Source: Phytophthora colocasiae
Taxonomy: Eukaryota; Oomycota; Peronosporomycetes; Peronosporales; Peronosporaceae
Assembly: GCA_018806915.1 (NCBI GenBank)
Contig: JAGKQI010000105.1
Span: forward strand, 2,852,001 to 2,916,000
Reading direction: 5' to 3'
Length of the DNA: 64,000 nucleotides
This document shows positions 47,450 through 58,082 of the stretch, piece by piece. The notes below the pieces were generated by a model. It was not told where the DNA came from, made no database searches, and saw nothing but the letters and a program-made list of their open reading frames with translations. A program made the translations under genes and the position numbers. How positions within the stretch are numbered: position 1 is the first letter of the stretch; every line of letters starts with the position of its first letter.

Positions 47450-47600
47450 TCCGCACTTAAGGACTGCCGGATCCGCACTTAAGACTGCCGGATCCGCACT
47501 TAAGGACTGCCGGATCCGCACTTAAGACCGCCGGATCCGCACTTAAAGACTGCCGGATCCGCACTTAGGGCCACCGGATCCGCACTTAGAACTGTGGGAT
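47450..47600. repeat. ~22 bp GGATCCGCACTTAAG tandem repeats in 3' LTR
   Basis: Seven copies of GGATCCGCACTTA plus a variable GACTGCC-like tail, each starting with GGATCCGCAC. Confidence 0.9.
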
Positions 47601-47869
47601 CCGAACGTAGGTCAGCTAGGCCAAGTGGGTCCTAACTGAGGATCCGCCCTAGAATAGGTACCCAGTTCCAGGGACCTGTCCTTATCATAGCACCACTGTC
47701 GCACGTCACCCATCATCGTGGTCGTTCTGCGTCGTATCCGGTTTGATTTGAATCCACTTCACCACAATCGCCCCTGGGACGAGGTTGTTGCCGCACGACG
47801 GCATCACGTCGTTCCCATACAAATTCTCGGTCCGATCCACCACTTCTTCAAATCCTCACTTCGGCGAAA

Positions 47870-50800
47870 ATGGATCGGTCCGACGACGCCAGTTCCTCCG
47901 CGCACACCACGGTGTTCTTCGGCCAAGATCGTTCTGCGGCCCAGCCCCCTTGTCCTCATTGCGACCAAGCCCCTTCCGACCCCGCTGCGGCTACGACCCC
48001 CACGGTTCCAGATCTGGATCCAGTGTATGATGCCATTGCCTCGCTCCAGTCTCTCGCTGCTGGGTATAACGAGATGCAGGACAGCTACCAACAAGTGCTC
48101 CATGATCTGACCGCAGCGCGCCGCCATACCGAAGAACTCCACAACATGCTGCAACCCCGCCTGAACGTTGCCCAAGCCTTCATCGATTTCACGCAGCACC
48201 GGTACAACGTGTCCCAAGCTGCTCTCCGGTTAGCGAAACAGAAAGAAGCGGAAGCGGTGCAGGATCTGGATCGGCTCAAGGATCGCCTGCGCGAATTGGA
48301 CACTCTCAAGGTCCGGTATTCCGATCTGGAAGTGTCTTCGGCAGAAGCCTACGCCGTTTTGCAAGATTATACGGTGGGGCTCGAGCAGCAGATTGCTGGG
48401 GGAGAACCCTTCGGTAGTCCGATTGGTCCAAGATCTCGAGGATCAGCGTGAAGAGTCCTCGGAGCTACTGGAGCGTGCGAACGATCTGGAAACTCAGCTG
48501 CGAGCGGTGGAGGCCGCGCGAGATGCAGCGGAGCTCGAACGTAATCGCACCAGCGTCCAGCTCGCAGAGGCTGCTATCCGTTGCGATCAACAAGCGCATA
48601 AGATCGAAAGCCTCCGGGCCCACCGGGATCAGCTGCGCGAGTCGCTCAAGCAACTCTCCCAACAGAATCTTGCCAAGACGGTCGACTCGCTCAAGCTAGA
48701 ACTTCATGTCCAGAAAGAGAGGATCGCTGAGTTGGAAGGACTTCTCGCTAAATCGGAGCGCAGACGTGAAGATCTTCACCGGGTACATGCACATACCCTT
48801 CAGAAGTTTAACCGAGCCCACGAAGACCTTACGCGCTTGGAACGGGAGAACTTCAGCGCTCGGGAAGAGATGGAACGTCAGCAGAGACGGGCTGAGAACA
48901 ACGCGCCTGCGTCTGAGCGCCGAGAAACGTCTCAAGCGGGCCGAAGATGATCTACGGGAAGCGAATGATCGACGGGATCGTGCGGACCAAGCCAGAGAGA
49001 GAGCCAAGCGCGAGCTCGACAGGATCCGGAGCCAAACGCCGGACCAGCAGAAGATGAGTGCGGATCTCGATCGGATCCGCCTTGAGCGTGACGAGGCTGC
49101 GCGGAAGTCCGCCGCGGTCTCCCAGGAATTGGATCGCGTGTCAAATGAGCGAGATCAAGCTCTTCGCGTACGAGATCAGGCAACCCAAGCTCTGGACAAG
49201 GCCACACAGAAAACTTCCACCGTAACTCTTGAGCGAGACCAAGCGAGACAAGTCTTCGCCGGGAAAGACCAGATCATTCGGGATCAAGGGGTTGAGATCC
49301 AGCGTCTGAAGGGGGAAACCGAGCAGTTGACGGCGTCGTTGGCGCAAGCATCGGTCGACCAAGAACATCTCAAGCGTCTCCGCGGAAGTCATCAAGACCT
49401 CAAGACGAAGCATGACGCACTCAGACAGGAGCATACTGCCCTGGAGGAGGAACACCGTAGCGTCATTGACGAGCGTACCGCAGCTCTTCGTAATCTGGCG
49501 TCGATCGCTTCTATGGCGATGCGCAGCTCGTCCAATGCGCCGAGCGTACAGTCGGAGACGTCCACTGCCAAGGGGTCTTCTTCTTCTAAACGTCGACACA
49601 GCGACGTTTCTTCTTCAACAGAAGAACCTCCCCCTAAGGTCCCACGCTGCGCCAGCCCTGCGAAGTCTTCCAACGTCACGTCCCAGCCCACGCCTACTCC
49701 CGTCTACACAGAGGGGAACGACACGGAGAAACATCCAGATTTTGACTTTGGGGACGCAAGGGAAGAGTGTTCGGGGCGGGATCCAGACTCCGCCGATTCC
49801 GAACCTGGAGTAGCTCCAAACCAGCCCACCGAAGAGCCTCCTTCAAGTGAAAAAACGAAGGTCCCTGACCCAGCGGTTCTCAAGGCCCCCGCTATCAGAA
49901 GCCGAAAGAAGCCACAAGATTCCGGCGAGGGGAATTCGTCCGGATCAGCCGTACCGGGTGACCGAGAAGCCAGCTCAGATGGGGAGTCGGAGGGGTCCGA
50001 GGACGAGCAGGTACGGGTCGCCAAGTTGCGCTCCCGGTCAGAATTACGTCGGCGTTCATCCGGGGAGGGGTCAGCATCCGCTCCTATCGAGATCGGCGAT
50101 GCTTCAACTGCTCCGCCTGATAACGGGTCCAGCCGTTCGTCACCTACATCCCCAGTAGCTCCCGAGACGGGCTCTCGTGGAAACGTTGAAAACCTGCAGT
50201 TTGAAACCTTCGGTCCGTTGAAGGAGTTTGTTCCTGCCGCCCGAGATCCTCGCCCAATGGCTTCCGAAGAAGTGGCACCTTGGATCGCGAGCGAAGTTAG
50301 CCAGCTGAGTCTCCGGACGCTTTCCGCCAGTGGTTTGGCCGCTTGTCGTCGTCCTGGGTGGTTGTTCTCGCTCCGTATCGGCCGTGGTGCGTTGGATCGG
50401 GGCAGTTACGTTCCTGATCTCATCTCCCAGGCCCATATTACTCAGTTGTACGCGACGGAGCCGTGGAAGGATCTCCAGTCTCAAGCTCCGCCCCCTCATA
50501 CCTTCCAGGAGGATCTGTCACCTCGACTTGCGGAGATCTTGAGTTGGTATGACGCGTTTGAGTCTGCCAATCTCCAAGCGGTTTGGGAATCCACGCATTC
50601 ATTCCCCATCTCTACTGAACTACGCAAGACGGATAGCTGGTTCGCAGGCTTCTATCGTCGCAGGAAGAATCGTGGATCTCACGCGCGGGATAATTATCGC
50701 AAGCTGCAGAACAAGATATTCGAAAGGATGCGCCTAACCGGGTGTTGTGACTTGGATCTCTGGTTGGACCCACACTTCATCCACTTCCCACTGCCTTTGG

Positions 50801-51024
50801 AAGATACCACTTGGTATCCGGGAGCTGAAGCCGTCGCTGCAGGAGCGGATCCTCCACAAAACCTTGTTGCCGCTCTTGAAGATTGCGATCGTCAGGATCC
50901 TTGGCGTACCCACTACCGTTCCGGATCCTCCCATCCCAGCTTCGGTGCCAGTCGACTCTCCATGAAGTTCGTCCGCTCGCTGCCGGGGTTCGATCCCGAC
51001 GCTGCCAGATCCCAACCTCTGTAG
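47870..51024 (+). pseudogene. Opposite-strand coiled-coil gene of the Gypsy element (antisense ORF)
   Basis: About 1050 residues in three overlapping frames: 47870-48420, 48393-48940 and 48900-51024. The last is open for over 700 codons. The start is ATG (MDRSDDASSS), 103 bp inside the 3' LTR. It has a short Pro/Ser/Ala-rich head with a CPHC pair. A long alpha-helical coiled coil (about 48050-49510) follows, dense in Glu, Arg, Gln and Leu (ELERNRTSVQLAEA, TLERDQARQVF). A Ser/Pro/Glu-rich low-complexity middle contains a basic KRRHSD patch. A compact C-terminal region with many aromatics (DSWFAGFYRRRKN, CDLDLWLDPHFIHFPLPLED, TTWYPGAEA) runs to 51024. I do not recognise a named domain. Plant Tat-type Gypsy elements also carry antisense ORFs between pol and the 3' LTR, but homology is not implied. 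The two frame breaks may be mutations or sequence errors. The function is unknown. Confidence 0.7.
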
Positions 51025-51143
51025 GCTGCGTTACTTAACTCCATATATTCTTCTCGTCCACTCAGGCTTTCTTCGCTCAGCATCCGCACACTCTAACTTC
51101 AAATCGCCCAAGCCATGATAGTGAGACCCATTGACAGAGGGCC

Positions 51144-51395
51144 CCAGGATCCAACTTCAAAATCCGAGGATCCCGCCTTCAGAACCCAAGGATCCACCTT
51201 CAGGACCCAAGGATCCAGCTTCAAAATCCCAGGATCCGTCTTCAAAACCCAAGGATCCGCCTTCTGAACCCAAGGATCCAACTTCAGAACCCAAAAATCC
51301 GCCTTCAGGACCCAAGGATCCGCCTTCAGAACCCAAGGATCCGCCCTCAGGACCCAAGGATCCGCCTTCAGAACCCAAGGATCCGCCTAGCTGGC
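51144..51395 (+). repeat. 21 bp GGATCCGCCTTCAGAACCCA tandem repeat
   Basis: Roughly a dozen copies of AAGGATCC(G/A)(C/A)CTTCAGAACCC, lying between the convergent ends of the antisense gene and pol. In frame it reads as a PSEPKDPPSGPKDP repeat, but there is no sign of selection as a gene. Confidence 0.9.
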
Positions 51396-51529
51396 ATCCG
51401 ATCCCCACTCAGAGGTCACCCTTCTTTTCTTCACATGTAAATACACAACGCGTCCACTCGCAGTAGGCTGCCAGTCTTCTTCTTCCACATTGGCGAGCGC
51501 CCTCACCAATAGAAGATCCACCACCTCGG

Positions 51530-52033
51530 CTACTCCTCTTCATGAGACTGCATCGCTTGGAAACGGTTCCTTTTGCTCCGTTTTTGGAGGAACTCATGCA
51601 GTAACGCGCCGCAGTTCAGGTCTGCTTCATCTACCCAGGTAGGGTCCTCGTACCCTTTCCAGAAAACTTGGAACTCTCGTCGGATCCGGCCATACCGAGT
51701 GGGTCGTCCGGTCCGGACGTCCGCGATCCGCTCGACTTCAAACTCGCCATCTTTCAGATCACGCTCCCAGCTGTCCTCCGGTAACAAGGCTTCGTCGAAG
51801 TCTAAACGATCCGCTTCGTCCACCGTCAGCTGGATCTTCGGTCGGTCTGGGAATGTCCTGACAGGCTTCAACTTGGAGATGTGCACCACCGGAAACAAGT
51901 GGTAGTCTGTGCCCACGATTTCCAAGCGAGCTGCATACTCATTCGTCATTTCCGCCACACGGAACGGTCCATGCCACAGGTGAGCCAGTTTCTTGGCGTA
52001 CCCTTCCCTTGACTCTGCTCTAAGAACAGCCAC
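51530..52033 (-). pseudogene. Integrase C-terminal end with chromodomain
   Basis: The translation contains HLWHGPFRVAEM, the GPY/F module, then a beta-rich stretch (FPVVHISKLKPVR). A chromodomain follows: FEVERIADVRTG, then EFQVFWKGYEDPTWVDEADL, close to the family pattern VERIL-x-LVKWKGY-x-TWEP. Chromodomains on Ty3/Gypsy integrases are known to bias insertion toward particular chromatin. The stop near 51530 is the probable end of the Gag-Pol frame. The join to the catalytic core upstream is broken by frameshifts between 52030 and 52300. Confidence 0.88.
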
Positions 52034-52433
52034 ACTTGGGATCCGGCCTCGATGGAGTGTTGAGTCGCCGCTTCGTTCTGCCGGTCGGCACGATCCGAGA
52101 TCGCCTGCTTCAAGCGGTCATTCACCTCAGCCCTGGCCAGTTGGTAGTGTCGCTGGATCTTATACCTCCAACGTCGTGGATCGGTATCTCGGCGTCCGGT
52201 ACTTCCTACGGATAGCGTTGCCTCCAGAGTTGTCTTGGGATCCCAGCCATGGGCGAGGTAGAACGGCGTGTCGCCCTAGTCCGGTCTTGTGCAGTGTTCA
52301 AAGCAAAGGTCAAGCGTTCGGCATACTCGTCCCAATCTCTCTGGTCGGGATCCTGAACATACATCTTGATTGCTCGAGTAATCGTCTGTACCATCCGTTC
52401 AGCCGTGCCGTTCGACTGTGGTCGATAAGCCAT
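52034..52433 (-). pseudogene. Integrase core, third catalytic residue segment
   Basis: Contains YRPQSNGTAERMVQTI, with the catalytic Glu of the DDE triad, then helical KMYVQDPDQRDWDEYAERLT and FALNTAQDRT. The frame differs from both neighbours: one shift near 52430, another near 52290, after which a GWDPK-like segment appears in a different frame. Confidence 0.85.
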
Positions 52434-53964
52434 AGTGGCTCTCTGGCGCTGGGCCTAGGATCCGGTTGAAAGCACGAAAAAAATCGGACATGAACCCGGG
52501 TTCTCGGTCGTGCCGGATCACCTGGCTGGCGCCGAATCGACGAAACACACAGATCTCATAGGACTCCGCCACAGCTTGAGCTGTTCGTGAGTTATTAGCA
52601 TTGACGATCACGTAACCAGTGAAGAGGTCCACCCATACTAGAAGCTCGGTGTTCCCGTTCTTGGATCTTGGTAGCGAGGGTATATGATCCATGGCGATCA
52701 CTTGAAACGGGTAGGTGGCTTGAATGTTGCCTGGCGACACTCCACGGATCGTAGGTCGCCCCTTGCCCGTCTCACAATCCACGCATTCACCGACAAATTG
52801 CTGCACGGATCTGAAAAGTCCTCTCCAGTAGAAGTGGTCCTTGATCCTCTGGTACGTACGGCCGATCCCTTGATGTCCTCCTTCTAGACTGCTATGATAG
52901 TGATGCAGCAGGTCCGCCTGGAGCGTCTCCGGTATAACCAGTCGTAATAATCCATCTCGATCGGCTTCGGCCCTTCGTGACGGCGTGCAATAGAACAACA
53001 GCTCATCCTCGTCCAACTCGAAATTGTCTGCTAGCAGACGGCACGTTTTGGCTTCGGCCGCAGTCAGATCCGTCAGCTGTCCCCGCAGGAACGACTTCAG
53101 GTTGAAGATCCATGTTTCTTCGTCCTGGGCTTGTCGGATCCGGTCGATCCTCAGCCGTTGCACGGACTCCTCGTCGAGTACTCGGGGTCGCCCTTCTCTG
53201 GTTTGTCTTCGAGTAGCCACTGCACTGATCCGTGGTGTCGGATCCTCGGATCCCGAAGTCAGAATCTCATCCAACCGATTCAAAGTGACGAGATCCTCGT
53301 GGTCCGCCCCTTGGTCGACTGTAATCCCGCCCTCTCGTTGCAATGCTGCACTGGCCAAGCTGTCGGCGCTTGCGTTCCACGCTCGCTTCACATGTAGCAG
53401 GTCGTGATCCGGCCAATCCCGAAGCCGCATTAGCGCCTTCTGTCTCAGTAACGTCAGGGCCGGCGCTTTACAGTCGATCTCGCCGCGCATCTGGCGGATC
53501 ACCAGATTCGAATCTCCGCAGATAACATGTCGCCCCTTAGCCAGATCCTCGAGTAACTCGAAACATAATAGAAGTCCGTTATACTCTGCTTCGTTGACTG
53601 TCAGGTTCTCTGCGTATCGAGATGTTGCTTTAATCACCCTCCATTCAGGTAACTTCCAGACGATCGCGCTGAAGGATCCTCCGCCACGTTTCACCCTGGC
53701 GGATCCGTCGAAACTAACCACCCACAACTCTTCCTCCGGTCCTACGGTCGGTACTGGCATCTGGATCGCTCTGCGTGGCTCTTTCCTCGGGGCGATGTTT
53801 ACTAGAGCTTGATCCACCTCGGATCTCGGGTGATACTTGCGGCAAGGGATCCGAGGATCTCGTCCTCCCTTTCGTGCACTTCGTGATCTCCAAAGCCCAA
53901 GGCGATAACAGCGCCGCCCATTGGCCCAACTCTTCCTTGTAGTCCGGTAGAACGGAACAACCAC
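52399..53964 (-). pseudogene. Second RNase H plus integrase N-terminus and core
   Basis: Open frame of 521 codons. About residues 80-210 form a type-I RNase H of the cellular/archaeal kind: SFDGSAR (D86), AEYNGL (E127), CGDSNLVIRQM (D151) and WNASADSLAS (D201), all four acidic residues present. Residues ~350-400 are the integrase zinc domain (H357, H364, C394-x2-C397). The core follows with VIAMDHIP (D426) and VIRHDREPGF (D486). The frame ends at 52399 just before the third acidic residue, which is found in the next frame. The first ~45 codons overlap the end of the RT/RNase H frame out of register, indicating paired shifts near 53830-53960. Confidence 0.92.
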
Positions 53965-55142
53965 CGGAGGGTAGAGTGCCTGGTTAGGACCCGGATCCGT
54001 CGTCCAACCAACATGGAATATCCGAGATCCAGGATCCTTAGCAAGGCCAGCACCTCCTTCTCTACGATCCCATAGTTCACTTCGTTCGGTTTCAGGGATC
54101 TGCTAACGAACATCACCGGCATGTAGATCCCATCATGATCCTGCGTCAGGGAAGCTGAGATGGCCCACTCACTGGCGTAGACAATCACCACCGGTTGCTT
54201 GTCGGGATCGAAATGCCGAAGCGTAGGAGTCATAGCGATCTTCCTCTTCAGGGCCTCGAAGGCGGCTGAAGCACGGATCCACTTCTCATCCGGATCTCTC
54301 GGGTTCGACGGGTCCTCGGGATCCTTGATCACAGAGTCGGTTGGCTGCAGGATCTTGCGGCTGGACCTCAACTCCGCGAAGTCGACCTCCCTCAGTTCGT
54401 AGAGTACCGACGCGTAGACCGCCATGTCCTCGATGAATCGAGCGTAGTAGTTTAGGCTACCCAGGAAAGATTGCATAGCGCGCAGCGATCTCGGGAACGC
54501 AAGATCCACCAGCGCTTCTCGGTCCTTCGGATGTGCCTCTAGTCCTTCGCTAGACACTCGGTGTCCCAGGTAATCGACCTTCTTCAGACCCCAGAAACTC
54601 TTGGCCACGCTGATCGACAAGTTCCACTTGTCACAGGCTTCCAGCAGTAAACGCACTCGCTCACACAGGTGATCCCAGGATCCGGCAGTCACTAAGATGT
54701 CGTCGATGTACGATCTTCGTCCAAGTACAGACTGTTCACCATTCCTCTCCGGGATCCCATCTCGGAAGAGATCCAACGCGGATCCGGATCCGGCCGTGGG
54801 CGGGATCCGTAGGAACCCATAGAGGGTGTTGTCCAACAAACGCTGGTAGATCTGCGGGGCATTCTTGAGACCAAACGGCATCCGGTTCCACTCGAACAAT
54901 CCAAACGGAGTGATAAATGCCGAGATGGCTCTTGCGCGATCCGTCATGGAGACAACCCAAAAACCACTGGCCATGTCGAGAGAACAGTACCATAACACGG
55001 CGTCGAGATCCTCCAGTAGATCGTTGATGAGAGGCATAGGATATACCATCAACCTCGTCAGGCTATTCACCAACCTGTAGTCGATGCAGAGCCTGATGTC
55101 AACGCCATTCTTCTTGATGATCACGACAATTGGCGAAGCCAT
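53802..55142 (-). pseudogene. Reverse transcriptase and first RNase H of the Gypsy pol
   Basis: 446-codon open frame. RT motifs in order: VDIRLCIDYRLVN, YCSLDMASGFW (catalytic Asp, residue 56), FGLKNAP (residues 90-96), YIDDILV (Asp 147-148), LSISVAKSFWGLKKVDYLGH. The RNase-H-like domain begins near residue 317: VVIVYASEWAISASL, VSRSLKPNEVNYGIVEKEVL. The first catalytic Asp expected in the TDAS motif is Tyr here (VYAS), while the Glu of VEKEVLAL is kept, so this domain is probably inactive and structural. The domain is fused by frame overlap to the protease/linker frame upstream: the ends at 55121 and 55142 are offset by one base, consistent with loss of one G after TCACCATGG. Confidence 0.95.
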
Positions 55143-57860
55143 GGTGACGTTGAGACTTGGATGATCTTCGCTTGCAACAATCCCTTGATCAGATCCGAGA
55201 GCTTCTCGCGATACTGCGGCGCCACCTTACGCACTCGCTGGGCAATTGGCTTCGCGTCTCCCACATCAATGTCACAGATCGCGCCTACAGCAGGCGGGGG
55301 CAAGGCGTTGCCCTTTCCGATCAGCAGGTGCTTGTACTTCCAGATCACATTCGCCAGTCGTTGGATCTCCTCAGGTGTGTTGGAGGCTGGATCCCCCACT
55401 TGGAGATCCTCGATCTTCACTTCGACCGTCGCCGTCACAACCTCTGGCAACACCGCCATTTCCTTCTCGAGATCCTCCGCGTAGGGTCCGCCATTCTCGT
55501 GGACAAACACTCCATCGTCGGCGTGATCTTCTGCGGATCCAGGATCCGGCCGGGCACCAACCTCGAGATCCGGCTGGGACTCAGCCACGAGATCCGGTCG
55601 GGATCCAACCACGAGATCCTTGTCTGAGGCGAACTTGTGATCTCCATGTCCTGACGCCGGTGACGGATCCTCACTTGTCCCCACTCTGGGCGGATCACTG
55701 GCTGTTACATGGCTACCAGGATCCAGCCTTCTTGTGGCCGGATCCGGTCCACGAGCGGCACCTCCCTCGGCAGGTCTTCCGACTTCGCTCCCTGCTTCCA
55801 AGCTGGATCCAACAGCAGGATCACCCTTCGGCGCACCACGTCCAGTTCTCGGATCGTCTTCTGGGGTCTTCGCCGCGTCCACGTACGTCGCCGCCCCTTG
55901 GTCCAGCTCTTCTTGTGCCGTAGCGCCTTGATCCGGATCCCCTGGCGCCCCTGAGTCTTCAATCTTGCCTTGGCGCGCACCATCATCTTCATCTTGCGGA
56001 GGCGCATCCGTAGCACCCTTGGTACACGCGTAGATCGCCCTGGGTGTCTTGCAATCGGCGGCGCCCTTCCTGCTGGTCGTCCCCGCCGCTCGCTCGTATT
56101 CGTGTGAATATGAGGGGCTCAGATCCCCACTAAGTGCGGAATCAGACGACCGTTCAGGCCTGCCCCGTCCTTGACCCCTGTCGCATACGCGACACCGATC
56201 TTCAACCGGTGTCAGGTTGGGATCCGACTTTGCTTGTAGGCGTCGGTGGGGGGCGTGGGGTACCTCATTGGAAAGGTCTTGACCAGGCGCGTCTAATGAG
56301 CGCTCCCCGAGCTCCGAGGCATTCCTGTGAGCTTCAGGGCACTCCGAAAACTTGGATCCGACTGTGCCATCTGAGTGATGGTCACCTGTCTCATGATTAC
56401 GGGGCGACCCTTCGACATCATTGTCCCGGCTCTGCGCAGAGACAGGGCAGCCCTCCGGATCTTCAAGGAGGCGCGTCGACATGGGCCCTTCGGCTTCTAG
56501 GGCACCGTTTGAGGCATGCGACGGCTCGTTAGACGCGCCTCGCCTCGCGCTGCATGTCCATACCGACCTCAGCAGCGGGGCATTCATATTCTCCCCAGGG
56601 CGCCCCAAAACGTCATTTTCGACTGATTTGTCGGAGTGATGGTCGTCGCCCGTCGCACGGACGTGCTGCCGATCCTCAACGGTGGCGTCCAGTCTCTGGC
56701 CAGAGACAGTACACGTTGCCGGATCTTCAATCAGACAAGCTGAAGAGGATCCGGAGGATCCTCGAGCCTGTGGATCTCGGATCCGGGCGTGTGAGGACGC
56801 CCCTCGATCCGACGAGTCTGGCGTAGCATCCTTTGCGGCCTCTGGTCCAAATCGGACACGGCAGTGCGCTTGGAGCCTAGACGTCGTCGGATCGGATCCG
56901 TCGGACTGGATCCTGTCTCGCCAGTCGACCGTTCCTTCAAGGATCCGGTCCGACGTAGGTGGCGAGCCGGGGCAGCGTGACACGACAGCGGTGTGGACAG
57001 GGCGCTTCAGGATCCCTCTCGGCTCTGCGTACTTCGGCCGATCCACCGTCGGCTCAAGCTCCCAAGGCTCCTTCGGACGCGGTGACGGCGGGATCTCCGT
57101 CGTGGCGCTCATGGCAAGGTTCTGCCACTCGTTGTAGCGCCGGGATCCGACGGAAATGAAGCCCGGGGTGCGAGGAACGTGATCCCCGGCCAGCCACATG
57201 CCGATCTCCTCATTGTGGTTGAGGGAGACCGCTTTCTCACCGACATTGGTAAGTTGTAGATAGCGGATCTTGCCTGGACCTTGAGCTAACGTTGGTACCC
57301 ATTGCTTGCCTCTGCGTAGCCACAGCTTCTCGTACTCCTTGAGATGGATCCGATCCGGATGCTCGAAGATCTCGCCGGGTTCCAGCCGTATGCCTTCTTG
57401 GAGGAGTAGCGGGCGGGCCCGGCCGCTGAAGATCTGCCGTCGTCCATGGAGGCGCACACGGATCTCGTCATGCAAGCACACGGATCCGTCGCCCAAGTCG
57501 AGTCGGATCCCGGCTGGTACCATGAAGTCCATACCGAGGATCGCGTCGCAGTCGGGTGGAAGATCCTCGCCGACCCAGACATCGCAGAAGTATACCAAGT
57601 ATCCAGCCAAGGTAACCTTGATCCTTGTTTTGCCTGCTGCAATGTACAGCTGCTCACCAATTCCGAGGCATTCTTGTGTTTGACTAGTGTCGATCTGGGA
57701 TCCAACCTTACGAGCAAAGGCGGCATCGATGATCGACACCTCGGATCCCGAGTCAAGAAGCACGGTGGACTTGGCATTGTTGATCTTGCACGTTGCCTTG
57801 GCCTGCTTGAAGTGTTTGCTGGGGCATGGTACTTCCAGTACCCGCGTGACTCTCCAGGCA
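55121..57860 (-). pseudogene. Aspartic protease and long acidic linker of the Gypsy pol
   Basis: The 880-codon frame starts near 57763 with LLDSGSEVSIIDAAFA, the retropepsin DSG motif, then DCDAILGMDF and VPAGIRLDLGDG, typical of Ty3/Gypsy proteases. Upstream, in another frame, KINNAK-like residues continue the N-terminal side to about 57860. Residues ~230-740 form an unusual hydrophilic linker rich in Asp, Pro, Gly, Arg and Ser. It contains two diverged copies of a ~80-residue block (LIEDPATCTVSGQ / LLEDPEGCPVSAQ; DDHHSDKSVE / DHHSDGTVG). The C-terminus enters the RT N-terminal region (LSDLIKGLLQAKIIQVSTSP), then leaves the frame at 55121. Confidence 0.9.
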
Positions 57861-58082
57861 TGAGATCAAGGACATGGCGATCTCGGATCTCTGGTATTCA
57901 TCGTCTGTAGAGCGGAAGCTTGCAACTCTAGCCGTACGTTTCCCATGAAGTTCACATGTATTATCCAATAGATCCGTTCGCTTGTTGCTAACTTGATCCA
58001 TGGCCTTCTTGTTCACATATGCATAGATGTAAGACGTTGAACGCTCGTCTCGTACCGGATTCAAACCCGGCGAGCGTTCTGG

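Larger units (their letters stand above)
45934..47766 (-). repeat. 3' LTR (left), 1833 bp
   Basis: Begins TGTGGTGTAGTGGATCC and ends TTCACCACA, matching 60400-62037. It is 195 bp longer than the other LTR, mostly because of extra copies of the GGATCTTGGATCT-type minisatellite (46642-47448). It also carries seven ~22 bp GGATCCGCACTTAAGACTGC-like repeats (47450-47600), which are less regular in the other LTR. Confidence 0.95.

Noticed and set aside
46847..47521. 224-codon minus-strand ORF and similar ORFs in the LTRs
   Set aside because: By-products of the GGATC minisatellite, present in several frames on both strands.
51131..51466. Proline-rich PSEPKDPPSGPKDP repeat protein
   Set aside because: Translation of a 21 bp minisatellite with no start context or conserved flanks; treated as a repeat.
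55157..57137. Plus-strand ORFs of 132-225 codons opposite the protease/linker region
   Set aside because: Shadows of the long minus-strand frame, which carries the recognisable protease and linker; no domain on the plus strand.
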